Notes under the pieces: model-generated
Database searches by the model: none
Told to the model about the DNA's origin: nothing
Seen by the model: the letters and a program-made list of their open reading frames with translations, nothing else
Translations under genes and position numbers: made by a program
Shown here: piece by piece, positions 21,075 through 29,068 of the stretch
How positions within the stretch are numbered: the first letter of the stretch is position 1
How the letters are laid out: every line of letters begins with the position of its first letter
Virus record (IMG/VR): IMGVR_UViG_3300009034_000102
Location: 1-40,923 of that record
From: a virus
Strand: one strand, 5' to 3'
Length of the DNA stretch: 40,923 nucleotides

Positions 21075-21350
21075 CTAAAAGTATTTCTTTGTTGGCTCTC
21101 CTAACGCCGTGTGAACCATGCCCTTTGCCCGTTTCAAGCCCTTCGCATTCTGTTCGGCGTCAATCTTGTCCATGTCTACCTCGGGCTCGCCCCGCATGAA
21201 CTTGAAATTGCCTTTCCACACTATTCCCATGCTCTCCCAAACCTGTGCAACCTCACTACCGCAGTCAGGACACACAGATAGGCGTTTCTCAAGCATCCTC
21301 TCCTGCGTTTCAAAATCGCCGCAGTTCGGGCATCGGTATTTATAGAACAT
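21075..21350 (-). CDS. FmdB-type zinc-ribbon protein
   Basis: 91 residues opening MFYKYRCPNCGDFETQERML with a second pair CPDCGSEVAQVW, the FmdB-family ribbon (Y.Y.C..Cg......). The C-terminal part adds a helix NAKGLKRAKGMVHTALG. Found in many phage structural operons, where its job is not known; could be a folding helper or regulator. TGATG start overlap. Confidence 0.75.
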   Translation of the reverse strand: MFYKYRCPNCGDFETQERMLEKRLSVCPDCGSEVAQVWESMGIVWKGNFKFMRGEPEVDMDKIDAEQNAKGLKRAKGMVHTALGEPTKKYF

Positions 21351-21556
21351 CAGCCCTTACCTAGAGCGTGATTGCCCATCTCAGCTATGGAGTTGACCTG
21401 CTGTCTCGGAAATGGCGCAAAGGGGACAAAGAGGATAGCCACAAACTCGCCGTTTTCGTCGACCAGGTTGACTGATGGCGACTTGCGCAACTCTTCAGCC
21501 GTTAGCTTCTTGAAATGAATCTTACTAGCCAGTTCTGCAAGAGGTACGTCTCGCAT
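21350..21556 (-). CDS. Hypothetical small protein
   Basis: 68 residues from ATG 21556, MRDVPLAELASKIHFKKL ... VNLVDENGEFVAILFVP. Small alpha/beta; the middle resembles antitoxin-like N-terminal strands but no partner toxin is present. Overlaps both neighbours by TGATG-type junctions. Confidence 0.6.
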   Translation of the reverse strand: MRDVPLAELASKIHFKKLTAEELRKSPSVNLVDENGEFVAILFVPFAPFPRQQVNSIAEMGNHALGKG

Positions 21557-21954
21557 CACTCCACCTCGATAAACTTCTCTAGTGGTATCAGAATTGACGG
21601 CGCAATCCGCAAAGGTTGCCGACCAATCTTGCTGGGGAGTACGACCTTATCGACCTCGATATCCACTTCATGCTCCATGAGTTCATTGAACTTTGTTAGG
21701 AACTCTCCGTATTCAGGGGATGCTGGCCGCCCACGTGGGTCGTCAGGTGGAATAACCTCTGGGGCCCCAAAGGGTTGCATCTGGCCGTACCGCTGAACGA
21801 GATTGTTCTTCACGAAATCCATCTCCGCAGTCGGGCCATCCAACTGCCTAGCAAGTCTGGCGATTTGGAGCGCCACCTTGATTGGCAGGTCAATGCGCCC
21901 GAGTACCATAAGCGACTCACGTGCGTTGAACAGTTCCTTGTTCAGAACCTTCAT
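21556..21954 (-). CDS. DUF1617-like phage protein
   Basis: 132 residues. The first half (MKVLNKELFNARESLMVLGR followed by LPIKVALQIARLARQLDG) matches the pattern of DUF1617-type proteins in phage structural operons, where two helices bracket a short acidic linker. The C-terminal half is beta-rich (SKIGRQPLRIAPSILIPLEK). AAGGGGAGACT precedes the ATG. Function unknown. Confidence 0.6.
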   Translation of the reverse strand: MKVLNKELFNARESLMVLGRIDLPIKVALQIARLARQLDGPTAEMDFVKNNLVQRYGQMQPFGAPEVIPPDDPRGRPASPEYGEFLTKFNELMEHEVDIEVDKVVLPSKIGRQPLRIAPSILIPLEKFIEVE

Positions 21955-21982
21955 AGTCTCCCCTTCCGTGCAGGTGAGTAGA

Positions 21983-22006
21983 GGGGGCGATTAGAGGCTC
22001 GCCCCC
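21983..22006 (-). promoter_or_regulatory. Strong hairpin between structural genes
   Basis: GGGGGCGA (21983-21990) pairs perfectly with TCGCCCCC (21999-22006) across an 8-base loop. There is no T-run after it in either direction, so it is not a standard terminator. It sits between the zinc-ribbon stop and the ribosome site of the next gene, where it could shield the mRNA end or mark a processing site. Confidence 0.45.
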
Positions 22007-22024
22007 AGAGCCTTTGTTCTACTC

Positions 22025-22150
22025 CTAGAACTCTACGGGAACCGTAGTTGCCCCACAGTCAGGGCAGGGCCCAGGACCCTCTGGTATGGCGTCCTCGACA
22101 GCCACCTCGCCCTCATGACATACAGGGCAGACCCAACTGATGTTTCCCAT
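22025..22150 (-). CDS. 41-residue zinc-ribbon
   Basis: MGNISWVCPVCHEGEVAVED begins a product whose second pair CPDCG closes a compact ribbon. AAAGGAGGATTTGAC precedes the ATG, a strong signal. It lies directly downstream of the decoration-like gene. Confidence 0.68.
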   Translation of the reverse strand: MGNISWVCPVCHEGEVAVEDAIPEGPGPCPDCGATTVPVEF

Positions 22151-22163
22151 GTCAAATCCTCCT

Positions 22164-22967
22164 TTATGCGCTCGTCACTTGTTCCATGCCAGCAGCGGTG
22201 GCGAACTCGACCTTGTCATCGGTCGTGTTGTACCAGATGGTTCCCTCTGAGGGCTGGGTGATTGGCTCGGTTCTCTGGGGCAAGAACAGTTCTCCCGTGT
22301 GATTGGGCCCAAAGTCCAGTGTCCCAGTCGTCCGAATCCTGTAGGCAGTGCTGAGGCCATCGTTGTCCACACTCACAACCGCACCGTGCGTCCCACAACG
22401 GAACTGCACAGTGCCCGCAGACGTGCCGAGGTACAGGATGTTGGCAGTCGAGGCACCGATGTAGACGGTGTAGCCATGATCCATGTAGAAGTGGTGGCCC
22501 AACATGACCACCGACCCCCACGTGAAGTGCTGCACATCCGTCAGGCCGATGCCTGGATTCAGCAGAATCCTGTCTCGGGCCAGCAGATAGCCAATCTCCT
22601 GACGACAGGTATCGCCTATCGTGGACGACGGCTTGCCGCTCTCCCCAAGGTAGAGTTGAGCCCCGAAGAAGTCGGTGGACGCAGCAAAGTAGTTCTGCGT
22701 CACTGCCCCACCAGTTCCAATGGAAGTTGATGCCTTGCACTCTGCTGCCAGACATGCCCAGATGGTGTCTCCCGCAGCGCCGTTCTCACACGCAATGCAG
22801 TCAGCTCGCTGGTCGTCTGAGTCATCTGCGAACTCTACCGTGTAGCTTGCGTCCGTGTTGTAGAAGTGGAGCAGGTCGCCAGCGACCACCGCTTCCAACA
22901 GGGTTACTCGGAACCTGCCCCACGTGTGGAGCATTGTTTTACCGTAATCGGTGTATGTGAAAGCCAT
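22164..22967 (-). CDS. Putative head decoration / stabilisation protein
   Basis: 267 residues next to the major capsid gene. MAFTYTDYGKTMLHTWGRFR then a beta-rich body with repeated small-residue strands (DLLHFYNTDASYTVEFADD) and late SEGTIWYNTTDDKVEFA, a phrase common at the end of phage surface proteins. The N-terminal part resembles DUF2190-like capsid-adjacent proteins. AAAGGAGAGAAAGCAA supports the start. Confidence 0.6.
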   Translation of the reverse strand: MAFTYTDYGKTMLHTWGRFRVTLLEAVVAGDLLHFYNTDASYTVEFADDSDDQRADCIACENGAAGDTIWACLAAECKASTSIGTGGAVTQNYFAASTDFFGAQLYLGESGKPSSTIGDTCRQEIGYLLARDRILLNPGIGLTDVQHFTWGSVVMLGHHFYMDHGYTVYIGASTANILYLGTSAGTVQFRCGTHGAVVSVDNDGLSTAYRIRTTGTLDFGPNHTGELFLPQRTEPITQPSEGTIWYNTTDDKVEFATAAGMEQVTSA

Positions 22968-23092
22968 TTGCTTTCTCTCCTTTTATGTTGATTTTGTCAG
23001 CTCAACTTGTAAGCTTTCTTGGGGATGATTTTGTCGGCTCATCCCCCAAGCCTCCTCCATTGATTGAGGCTCAAGGCGAAAGCCATAACAGT

Positions 23093-24109
23093 TCAGCTCA
23101 CTGTCCAAACTGCGTTGCTGATGCCAGAATACTTGGCGCAACTGATGATGCTTTGCAGCATTATCGCTGGATACCACTTAATCCTGACCCTCTCGGCGTC
23201 CTTGGTCTCCAGCTTGCCCAGCCTGTCAACCGTGATCGGCAGCGACTGGATACCGCAGAGAGCCTCTGGCGCAAAGCGCACGACGAAGATGGTAGTACCG
23301 TTGTCATCATTAGCCAGCGCTCGGCCATCGGTGTAGTCATGCCCGTAGGCTGCATTGCCAGGACCAGCGGCAGCGTCCTCATAGTTGGTGTTGTCGTCGC
23401 AGGACTCATCGTCGCTGAGCCTGTCAGACACAGCTATGGGGGTGTCCAGAACGGATTGAACCGTCTTGCCCATGTGCTCGGTCTTGGTGATTCCACCAAC
23501 GCCGTTCAGGTATTCGTTCATCCTTCTGCGCTGCTGCTTGGTCATGATAATCAGGTCTGGCTTGCCATTCTTGACCGAATCTATGACCGCCTCCAGCTCG
23601 AGCATACTGGCTGCCGCTGGAGTGTTCTCACTGGAATCATTGACCGCCCATGAGTTGCAGTACGGGCTGGTGGTCGCACGAATCAGGTAGTGGAGTCCGT
23701 CAAATGCCTTGGCGTCATCTCCACCGCCAGTTTTGTAGCCGTAGTAAAGCGACTTCTTGAACTCTTCCTTAATCGCCTTGGTCTTGGCTGCAATCTGCTC
23801 AGTCATGAGGTCTTGCAGATTTGACCGAGTGGCTTTCAGGAAGTTGTCCACGTCAGCATCGCCGCCCAGAATGGTCGTGACTGCGGTGTGCTGCGTAACG
23901 ACGGAAGTTGACTCTACCCAAGTATCGCCGACGGCGTAGAAGCCAGCACCTGACATCGTTGTCTCTACATCGTAGGTCAAGCCATTACCAACAATATCCT
24001 TAAACTGGAGCCGTTCCAGAACTGGGTCGTTATAGACCAGCAGCTCGATAACTCCCTTCTGCAAGACATCGTTGGAGTATTTGGCTGCCTCGACAAGTGT
24101 CAAAGCCAC
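23093..24109 (-). CDS. Major capsid protein, HK97-type
   Basis: 338 residues. MALTLVEAAKYSNDVLQKGV, GLTYDVETTMSGAGFYAVGD and the ILGGDADVDNFLKAT segment match a widespread family of phage major capsid proteins with the HK97 fold; residues 95-115 form the long spine helix and 170-200 the A-domain start. The GTG start is preceded by AGGAGGTAAAAGCAA. It follows the scaffold gene and precedes the decoration gene, the normal order. No obvious protease is encoded, so maturation may not need cleavage. Confidence 0.88.
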   Translation of the reverse strand: MALTLVEAAKYSNDVLQKGVIELLVYNDPVLERLQFKDIVGNGLTYDVETTMSGAGFYAVGDTWVESTSVVTQHTAVTTILGGDADVDNFLKATRSNLQDLMTEQIAAKTKAIKEEFKKSLYYGYKTGGGDDAKAFDGLHYLIRATTSPYCNSWAVNDSSENTPAAASMLELEAVIDSVKNGKPDLIIMTKQQRRRMNEYLNGVGGITKTEHMGKTVQSVLDTPIAVSDRLSDDESCDDNTNYEDAAAGPGNAAYGHDYTDGRALANDDNGTTIFVVRFAPEALCGIQSLPITVDRLGKLETKDAERVRIKWYPAIMLQSIISCAKYSGISNAVWTVS

Positions 24110-24122
24110 TTGCTTTTACCTC

Positions 24123-24812
24123 CTATTTAGATTTCTTTGGCGGATGCGTTAGCCCATATGTGATTTTCTCTTCTGGACTCATGCTGTCCACCGAGGGACC
24201 CGTAGTCCCCAGTTGGCCAGAATCGAAGGTTTGAGGCACTTCCTTGGCCGCCTTCAGCTCTTCCTGGGTCTTCTCCAGAGCTATCTTGGCAGCCTTAGCT
24301 TCCATCGCAGCAGGCGAGTCGAGAGATTTGTCGCTCAAGAGTTCGGCAATCTGCGCTTCCTCAAGGTTGTACTTCTTGCCAAAGTCCTGAGCCGCCAGAA
24401 TCCTCCCCGCCTCCTCTGCCCTGGTCATCAGTTGCCGTGCGGCGATTTGCTGAGAGGCTTCCTGCTGCCTCTGCTGTGCCCTCTGAGCAGCTTCGGCTGA
24501 CGTTATCTCGCCTGCCTCTACCGCCTTTTCGTCTTGAGCACGGGCTTCCTTTTCAATAGCCCCAGCCTGCGCCGCTTGCTGTTCTAGGGCTTGCCTCGCA
24601 AGGAGAGTGCGATACTCCGCAATCTCCGTGTCCTTGGCCTTCTCTCGTTCCGACCATTCTTGCTCCGTGTAAGTTCTCGGAGCCTTTTGAGGTTTCTCTT
24701 CCGCCCCAGGCTGAGTCTCCGCAGTTGGCTCGGCAGGGGGAGGAGTTATGTCCCCAGCCTGCTCCGTTGTCTGTGTTCCCTCAGCGGGAGGTTGATTCTG
24801 TTCCTCAGTCAT
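24123..24812 (-). CDS. Scaffold protein
   Basis: 229 residues from ATG 24812, which has AAAGGAGGCAACG upstream (an in-frame start at 24839 is less likely). Composition is Glu/Gln/Ala-rich: a Pro/Thr-rich disordered first 60 residues, a long coiled coil (about 65-190), then a short basic tail THPPKKSK that would bind the capsid. This is the standard build of phage scaffolds, and it stands immediately before the capsid gene. Confidence 0.83.
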   Translation of the reverse strand: MTEEQNQPPAEGTQTTEQAGDITPPPAEPTAETQPGAEEKPQKAPRTYTEQEWSEREKAKDTEIAEYRTLLARQALEQQAAQAGAIEKEARAQDEKAVEAGEITSAEAAQRAQQRQQEASQQIAARQLMTRAEEAGRILAAQDFGKKYNLEEAQIAELLSDKSLDSPAAMEAKAAKIALEKTQEELKAAKEVPQTFDSGQLGTTGPSVDSMSPEEKITYGLTHPPKKSK

Positions 24813-24832
24813 CGTTGCCTCCTTTTCGGCCC

Positions 24833-24858
24833 AAAACAAAAACCCGTCTTTCGACGGG
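24833..24858 (-). terminator. Intrinsic terminator between ejection-protein and scaffold genes
   Basis: Minus strand: CCCGTC-GAAA-GACGGG (24858-24843) followed by TTTTTGTTTT (24842-24833). The GAAA tetraloop and T tract make a convincing terminator 24 bases after the stop of the 973-residue gene and just before the scaffold ribosome site. Capsid expression therefore needs read-through or a promoter not seen here. Confidence 0.75.
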
Positions 24859-24882
24859 CTTGTGCTCTCAAATAGTTATCTG

Positions 24883-27804
24883 TTATTTCACCGCTACGGC
24901 CTCTGGTAGTTGACGTGCATGTTCAAGCGCATAACTCTCAAAGACCTGCCTCAGCGTCCTCTTGAGCCAGGTGTTGAAATTCTCCTCGCCAAACGATACC
25001 CTCTCATATACTCCCCGCAGGGCAATCTCCTCCGCCTCCGTTAGTTTGCCGCCTTCGTACCAGAGCTTATTAAGAGAAAGTATCATTGACCTATCAAGAT
25101 GAGGCTGGACGCTTTGCCATTTCGGGGCAGCAGGCTGCTGGGTTGGTGCTTCAACCGCAGGTTTAGCGACTTCGGGCAACTCAAGTGAGCCAAACACCTT
25201 CTCGTAGCCCTTCACATCTTTGGGATGAATGTTATGCTCCCGCATCAACCGAATAACATGTACCCTTGCCGCAGGCGCTTGGAGTGTTGTAATTTGACCA
25301 GCAATAAATAGTTTTGCTTCTTCCTCTGGATGTGTCTTTCTATACCTATTTCGCTCGCTTGTAGTCTCAAGTTTGAAATACTCGTCCAGCCCCGTCCAAG
25401 GAATTGTCGGGAAAGTCTGGACGCCAACACCAAAGAATCCAGGGGCGACCAGCGGGAAACCTGAAACCTTGTATTCCTCAATGGCGTCCCAAACATCATC
25501 ATAGAACATGGGCAGGAAGGTGTTGCGAATCGCCTTGAGCGCCGTTAGCTCCTCCCCGACATAAGTTTTACCCCTTTTCGCAGCAAGCAACCCACCCACA
25601 GAAGGGTGTAGCTTTGATTCACCAAACCTCAGAAAGGTCTCGGCTACATCGACATCCCGTATTTTGCCAGTGCCAATCGTCTTTGCTTGTCCTGTAATAC
25701 CTTGAGCACAGTATCTTACGACCTGCTGGAGTCCACCCCAAGGGTCGATTCTAGTCTTCCCAATTCTGAATTTACCGAAATCACTGGAGCGAGGGTCGAG
25801 TTCTACGTCTGCTACCCCGGTAAACTTGGCAAGCGAAAGCAATGCCACCACTTCAGCAGTATAGGCCACTATGCTACGAGCCATTAGCCCGCTAAGGCGG
25901 CGATTCCAGAATTGAGGATTTAACGGCATACCAAGAGTCAGGATTCGACCCAGATTGAATCTTGGGGCAAAAAATACCCCATTAAGAATTAGTGCCGCTC
26001 GGTTGAATTTACCCAGACTCGCTCGACCAGAAAGCACGTTAATCATCGAGCCCAGTTTTCTATACTCACCCATTCCAAGGTTCAGCCCTTCCCAAGCATC
26101 AGCATAGCGATAAAACATCTCCGCACGGAGTTTATTCGCCATTGCCGTATAAGCCTCATCACTCCACTCCACGATTTTGCCCACAACAGGGATTTTCCTC
26201 GCCATACGAGAGCCTGCCCAGGGTTCCTCCCGTCCTACAATGCCCCTAGCAACACGGGGGATTGTAAAGTCGACACCCGCCCTTTTTGCCAAATCGTACT
26301 TCGGATGAGACATTATTTCATTGTAAAGAGCTGCCCTAGCCTCAGGCCCCTTGAGGGCTTGGAACTGCACCATAAAGGAACGCCCATATTCCTTGGGGAA
26401 ATTCACAAAAAATGCACCCTGCCTAAGACTATGGCTTAATTCACCCGTTGCTTTCAAGGCACGGGGAACATTCCAGAGTTCAAGGAAAAGGTCGAAAGCC
26501 CTTTCGCCAATTGGCCGTTTGGCGAGTATACTCTCCACAAAGGCAGGCCCAAAGACTTCCTCAAGCAAGTTCAGTTCACTGGCCGCAGGTATTCTGCCAC
26601 CAATAAAGACCTTGTTGAAACCAGTATAGGCTGTGGCCCAGTCAAAGGGCTTATCCTTGAAATGCCGCTGAACCATTCGCAGCAGTTGATCTACTTCTTG
26701 ACTGGAGATTTGTTCGGCTATTGGCGTGAACTGCGCTCGCATCCCAGCGACTTCCTCTGGCGTTAGCAGTTCGCCTTTCAGCGAGCCCATAGCCTTATGC
26801 CATGCCTCCCGTCCTTCTGGCCCCTGGAGTACTTTGGCGGCAACAGCTACCCTTTTTGCCCTTTCCTTAGACATCGCAGCCTCAGCCATTTCTCTAGCTG
26901 GGGCAGCACTCTTAATTGAAGCGATCGCCTTGGCAACTAAAGCACTATCTTCAGGAGGCGGTAGCATAGCACCCGCCGCAGGCGGTGTTGGCGGCCCCGT
27001 CGGTGGCGCAGGAGGCTTCACAGGAGGTGGGGCAGGTGGAGCACCAGGCGTAGCAGGACTGACTTTAGGTATCTTCCCAAAGGCTGCTTTTTCTTCAGTA
27101 GTCATAGTTGCCCATATCCCAGGAGGTGGTGCAGCAGGCTCAGCAGCTTTTGGAACCGCTGGTTTCCCCTTCGGAATCCGTGCAGCCCCAGCCTGTTCAG
27201 CCAGAATCGGCCTCGCCGCCTCGGTTACTCTCCCAACAGCAGGTGCGACTTTCGGTGCTACCGCCCGGGCAGCAGCCATAGCTGGCTTTGCTGCTATAGA
27301 CCCTACAAACGCAGCCTCAAGCGGGATATACAGCGCCTTTTCCCAATCTGACATCTCGTCCCAGTGTCGTGCCAGATGGACACCAGGAACATACATTTCG
27401 GCGGCTCTCTTCCCAAATTCACCCCAACCAGCTCCAGGGGGCACCTCTGGTTTGAACAAACTAGATGGTCTGGTAAGGCGCATTAGCAAATTCTCGAATG
27501 CGCCAGGTGCTAAAAGTGGTTCCTGCTCTGGGGCTGTCTCAGGATACTTCTTGTGATATTCCCCCAAGGCTTTCAGGGCTTGCACACTGTAGGGGCCATA
27601 TTCCTTGGCAGCCTGCTCAAAGGCCCTGTATTCAGGGGTATCCTTTCTATCACCGTCTGGGGGTTTCTCTGGTTCTGGCTCTATCGCCCTCACCCACCTG
27701 AGAGGGTCAGGCTGACGCAACTCTCGGGGTTTCGGCGCAGGCGGACGCAACTCCTTGTCGAGTTGAATAAAGGATTCTGCGATTCGCTCGTACGGAGTTG
27801 ACAT
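24883..27804 (-). CDS. Very large putative internal virion / DNA-ejection protein
   Basis: 973 residues. The first 200 are charged and helical, residues about 205-290 are Pro/Ala-rich linkers (GAPPAPPPVKPPAPPTGPP), and 430-720 form a helix-rich core with LSHSLRQGAFFVNFPKEYGR and MINVLSGRASLGKF; this core resembles domains of large polyvalent phage proteins carried in heads. Hydrophobic helices (RSIVAYTAEVVALLSLAKFT) follow, then more linkers. No peptidoglycan-hydrolase motif is evident. Size and place between portal-proximal genes and scaffold match podovirus core/ejection proteins; this role is inferred. Confidence 0.62.
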   Translation of the reverse strand: MSTPYERIAESFIQLDKELRPPAPKPRELRQPDPLRWVRAIEPEPEKPPDGDRKDTPEYRAFEQAAKEYGPYSVQALKALGEYHKKYPETAPEQEPLLAPGAFENLLMRLTRPSSLFKPEVPPGAGWGEFGKRAAEMYVPGVHLARHWDEMSDWEKALYIPLEAAFVGSIAAKPAMAAARAVAPKVAPAVGRVTEAARPILAEQAGAARIPKGKPAVPKAAEPAAPPPGIWATMTTEEKAAFGKIPKVSPATPGAPPAPPPVKPPAPPTGPPTPPAAGAMLPPPEDSALVAKAIASIKSAAPAREMAEAAMSKERAKRVAVAAKVLQGPEGREAWHKAMGSLKGELLTPEEVAGMRAQFTPIAEQISSQEVDQLLRMVQRHFKDKPFDWATAYTGFNKVFIGGRIPAASELNLLEEVFGPAFVESILAKRPIGERAFDLFLELWNVPRALKATGELSHSLRQGAFFVNFPKEYGRSFMVQFQALKGPEARAALYNEIMSHPKYDLAKRAGVDFTIPRVARGIVGREEPWAGSRMARKIPVVGKIVEWSDEAYTAMANKLRAEMFYRYADAWEGLNLGMGEYRKLGSMINVLSGRASLGKFNRAALILNGVFFAPRFNLGRILTLGMPLNPQFWNRRLSGLMARSIVAYTAEVVALLSLAKFTGVADVELDPRSSDFGKFRIGKTRIDPWGGLQQVVRYCAQGITGQAKTIGTGKIRDVDVAETFLRFGESKLHPSVGGLLAAKRGKTYVGEELTALKAIRNTFLPMFYDDVWDAIEEYKVSGFPLVAPGFFGVGVQTFPTIPWTGLDEYFKLETTSERNRYRKTHPEEEAKLFIAGQITTLQAPAARVHVIRLMREHNIHPKDVKGYEKVFGSLELPEVAKPAVEAPTQQPAAPKWQSVQPHLDRSMILSLNKLWYEGGKLTEAEEIALRGVYERVSFGEENFNTWLKRTLRQVFESYALEHARQLPEAVAVK

Positions 27805-27812
27805 TATCTGCT

Positions 27813-27974
27813 CTACAGTATTACTTTGACCTTTTCTGAATAGGGGTGGTTCTCACAATGGCTAATCAGGTCTCTAAGTATCTGCTCTTGCTGCTCAGGT
27901 GTGGCTTCTGTATCAACGAAGAAACTTGCCTTGAGAATCCGTATCAGGTGCATATCTTTCGGTACAACTTTCAT
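27813..27974 (-). CDS. 53-residue hypothetical protein
   Basis: MKVVPKDMHLIRILKASFFV then an acidic Gln-rich helix (TPEQQEQILRDLISHCENHP) and a final strand. AGGGGCTAAA precedes the ATG. It lies between two structural genes in the same direction; role unknown. Confidence 0.6.
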   Translation of the reverse strand: MKVVPKDMHLIRILKASFFVDTEATPEQQEQILRDLISHCENHPYSEKVKVIL

Positions 27975-27992
27975 TTTAGCCCCTATGTCCTC

Positions 27993-28295
27993 TTAGACGT
28001 TCCACCTCAGCCTTGGCGCATATCGGGCAGGGTATTGTCCTCTCTCTCCTGGAGACATCCCCAGATATTGACTGAGAAACGGATACTGCCCTAGAAACTC
28101 CTGAAAGCCCAGATTCGGAGGCTGGCCAGCCATAGTCATCTGGCCCAAGCGTGCCATGTAGTCTCCATAGACGTTTGACTGCTGGCCTCGCCAGTAGTCT
28201 GTAAACGAGCGTGAGCCAGTTCGGGGTCTCATCGCCCCGTAGAGCGCAGAAGGATAATCTTCAAGCCACGATGCCCAAGGGTTTTCATAAGGCAT
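27993..28295 (-). CDS. Tyr/Gly/Gln-rich virion protein, short form
   Basis: 100 residues starting MPYENPWASWLEDYPSALYG and ending in repeated Pro-Gly-Tyr-Arg turns. It shares the MPYE start, a FxDYxR box and aromatic-Gly composition with the gene just upstream (28305-29045), suggesting duplication. Composition suggests a flexible portal- or core-associated protein. Confidence 0.6.
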   Translation of the reverse strand: MPYENPWASWLEDYPSALYGAMRPRTGSRSFTDYWRGQQSNVYGDYMARLGQMTMAGQPPNLGFQEFLGQYPFLSQYLGMSPGERGQYPARYAPRLRWNV

Positions 28296-28304
28296 AGTTA
28301 TCTC

Positions 28305-29045
28305 CTATGGGGCAAGGCCATAGCGTTGCCTCAAATAATCAAGAAAGGTAGGCCCTTCCTGAGTCGGATACTGCTGTATCCAGCGTTCCCGTTCAACAGG
28401 CATCTGGCCAGCCACATAGCCAGCCCCAAACCTGCCGTACTGTGGCCGCAGCCCCATTTGCATCAGGTTCTCTAATCCCCCGCCCTCGTATGTGAGGCCA
28501 TAGCCAGCCCTTTGCTCGGGTGACATACCCATCGTTTGGCGGAGCATATTCTGGGCCATTCCGTACATAGCAAACGGGTCTCTGGCATACTGGGGTGCCC
28601 ATTCTGAGAGATACCCTAATCCAGACTGCCCCATAGCAGGATAATCGACCGCCATCGCCTGCCTCGCACCCCAGAGACCTGCGAGTTGCTGATAGCGATT
28701 TGCTAAATATTGCTGATAGGGCGTTTGATATTGCCTGCCGTAGAGACCAAGGGCTGAGAGATAGCCAGCCTCTGGCCCATATACCTCCTCCATCCATTGA
28801 TGGCCCCCAGGCTCCATCGGTCCTGGCATCGTTCCACCTCCTTGTGTCCCTGCTAAGCGCAATAGATAATCAGAAAAACTCTCTCCCGCTGCTTGCCCCC
28901 CAGCGCCACTCAAGTCCTGTCCGAAAGTCTCCTCAGGGTATCGTGCGGCAAGATTCGCTTGGCACATACTACGTGCCTCATTTGCGCCATAGCCCTGTGC
29001 CATTATTTGGGTTACGCATGTAGCAAGCTCGTCTTCGTATGGCAT
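28305..29045 (-). CDS. Tyr/Gly/Gln-rich virion protein, long form
   Basis: 246 residues beginning MPYEDELATCVTQIMAQGYG. Residues 1-40 look like a small helical domain; the rest is low-complexity Gln/Tyr/Gly/Met with repeats such as YGRQYQTPYQQYLANRYQQL and ends FLDYLRQRYGLAP. Located between portal and the large ejection-like gene. Likely packaged with the head core; not recognised in any family. Confidence 0.6.
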   Translation of the reverse strand: MPYEDELATCVTQIMAQGYGANEARSMCQANLAARYPEETFGQDLSGAGGQAAGESFSDYLLRLAGTQGGGTMPGPMEPGGHQWMEEVYGPEAGYLSALGLYGRQYQTPYQQYLANRYQQLAGLWGARQAMAVDYPAMGQSGLGYLSEWAPQYARDPFAMYGMAQNMLRQTMGMSPEQRAGYGLTYEGGGLENLMQMGLRPQYGRFGAGYVAGQMPVERERWIQQYPTQEGPTFLDYLRQRYGLAP

Positions 29046-29068
29046 TTCCTATCTCCTCAGTATTATTT

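Noticed and set aside
26726-27556. 276-codon Gly/Ala-rich open frame on the plus strand
   Set aside because: Mirror of the Pro/Ala linker codons of the 973-residue protein; composition is that expected of an antisense frame.
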